A stretch of 5,296 bases of DNA from an uncultured Phascolarctobacterium sp. (lineage in GTDB: Bacteria > Bacillota > Negativicutes > Acidaminococcales > Acidaminococcaceae): the NCBI GenBank assembly GCA_900554395.1, contig USHB01000124.1, positions 1-5,296 of the forward strand, in the 5' to 3' direction. The notes under the pieces were generated by a model. That model was given only the letters and a program-made list of their open reading frames with translations, searched no databases and was not told where the DNA came from. Below, piece after piece: positions 5,081 to 5,296 of this stretch. The position numbers and the translations under genes were made by a program. Each line of letters opens with the position of its first letter. Within the stretch, counting starts at the first letter, position 1.

Positions 5081-5296
5081 ATGCTATCAGAAGAAAGAAA
5101 AAAAGAACTTGATATTTTGATGGAACGTGCATCCTGTGCAGGAGATGACTATTACTTAGATATGGAACAAGATGAGTTTGATGATGAAATGGAAGGCTGT
5201 GAGGAAGAAGAATTTTACAAAGGATTCTGCCGCCAACGCGAAATAGGCTTTGAAGCTTATAAAAAAGAAATTGCAGAACTATTTTCGCATATCACA
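5081..5296 (+). CDS. Acidic small protein, 3'-truncated by the window edge
   Basis: An open frame of 72 codons begins with ATG at 5081 and runs off the window without a stop, so only the N-terminal part is visible. AAGGAGA (5066-5072) lies 8 nt before the ATG, an excellent ribosome binding site. The protein opens with a charged helix (MLSEERKKELDILMERA), then a strongly acidic stretch (about residues 22-45, rich in Asp and Glu), then FYKGFCRQREIGFEAYKKEIAELF, likely another helix. No family is recognised. It follows the 147-residue gene by 49 nt in the same direction and may share its transcript. Acidic composition is common in immunity proteins that mask nucleic-acid-binding toxin surfaces, but that is only suggestive. 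Confidence 0.7.
   Translation, partial: MLSEERKKELDILMERASCAGDDYYLDMEQDEFDDEMEGCEEEEFYKGFCRQREIGFEAYKKEIAELFSHIT

Noticed and set aside
1..5296. tRNA, rRNA, CRISPR array, insertion sequence, riboswitch or attachment site
   Set aside because: I found no regularly spaced repeats, transposase or integrase motifs, tRNA-like arms or known riboswitch cores on either strand; intergenic spaces are short and mostly explained by promoters and terminators.

Overview
The window looks like chromosomal DNA from a Bacillota-type bacterium. The evidence is a strong AAAGGAGG-type ribosome binding site, a textbook sigma-A promoter (TTGACA, 17 nt, TATAAT), a PerR-type regulator and a Tex protein of the size usual in Firmicutes. 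The alanine-rich, fairly GC-rich coding style of tex would fit a Negativicutes-like lineage, but that is inference; no rRNA or other taxonomic marker is present.

Left part (1-2875): a Fur-superfamily regulator on the minus strand (92-517) has the full PerR metal-ligand set, including the Asp that separates PerR from Fur. It ends in a clear intrinsic terminator (50-79). Its promoter is essentially consensus, and a PerR-box-like sequence lies over the -10, suggesting autoregulation. Divergent from it is tex (710-2875), a complete 721-residue RNA-binding protein with Tex N-terminal, YqgF-like, helix-hairpin-helix and S1 regions.

Right part (2876-5296): this is a run of small genes that look accessory. 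A SUKH (SMI1/KNR4) family protein (2901-3338) starts 25 nt after tex and is AT-rich by comparison. It converges on a minus-strand gene (3491-4438) for a 315-residue protein with a degenerate formylglycine-generating-enzyme/C-type-lectin-like fold split by a charged, probably coiled-coil insert. The two genes share a bidirectional terminator at 3449-3492. Divergent from the 315-residue gene is a 147-residue protein of unknown function (4588-5031), followed by an acidic protein cut off by the window edge (5081-5296). The divergent promoter region (4439-4587) holds a perfect 14-bp inverted duplication of TAAAATATAATTAA, each copy preceded by TGn, so the two genes seem to have copies of the same extended -10 element.

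Best overall reading: a conserved housekeeping pair (perR, tex) beside a small hypervariable island that may hold orphan immunity genes of polymorphic toxins. SUKH is a known immunity superfamily. No toxin, secretion gene, transposase or integrase is visible here, so the immunity reading of the other small genes rests on context. Nothing in the window proves a new system; the most unusual items are the FGE-like protein with its insert and the mirrored promoter.
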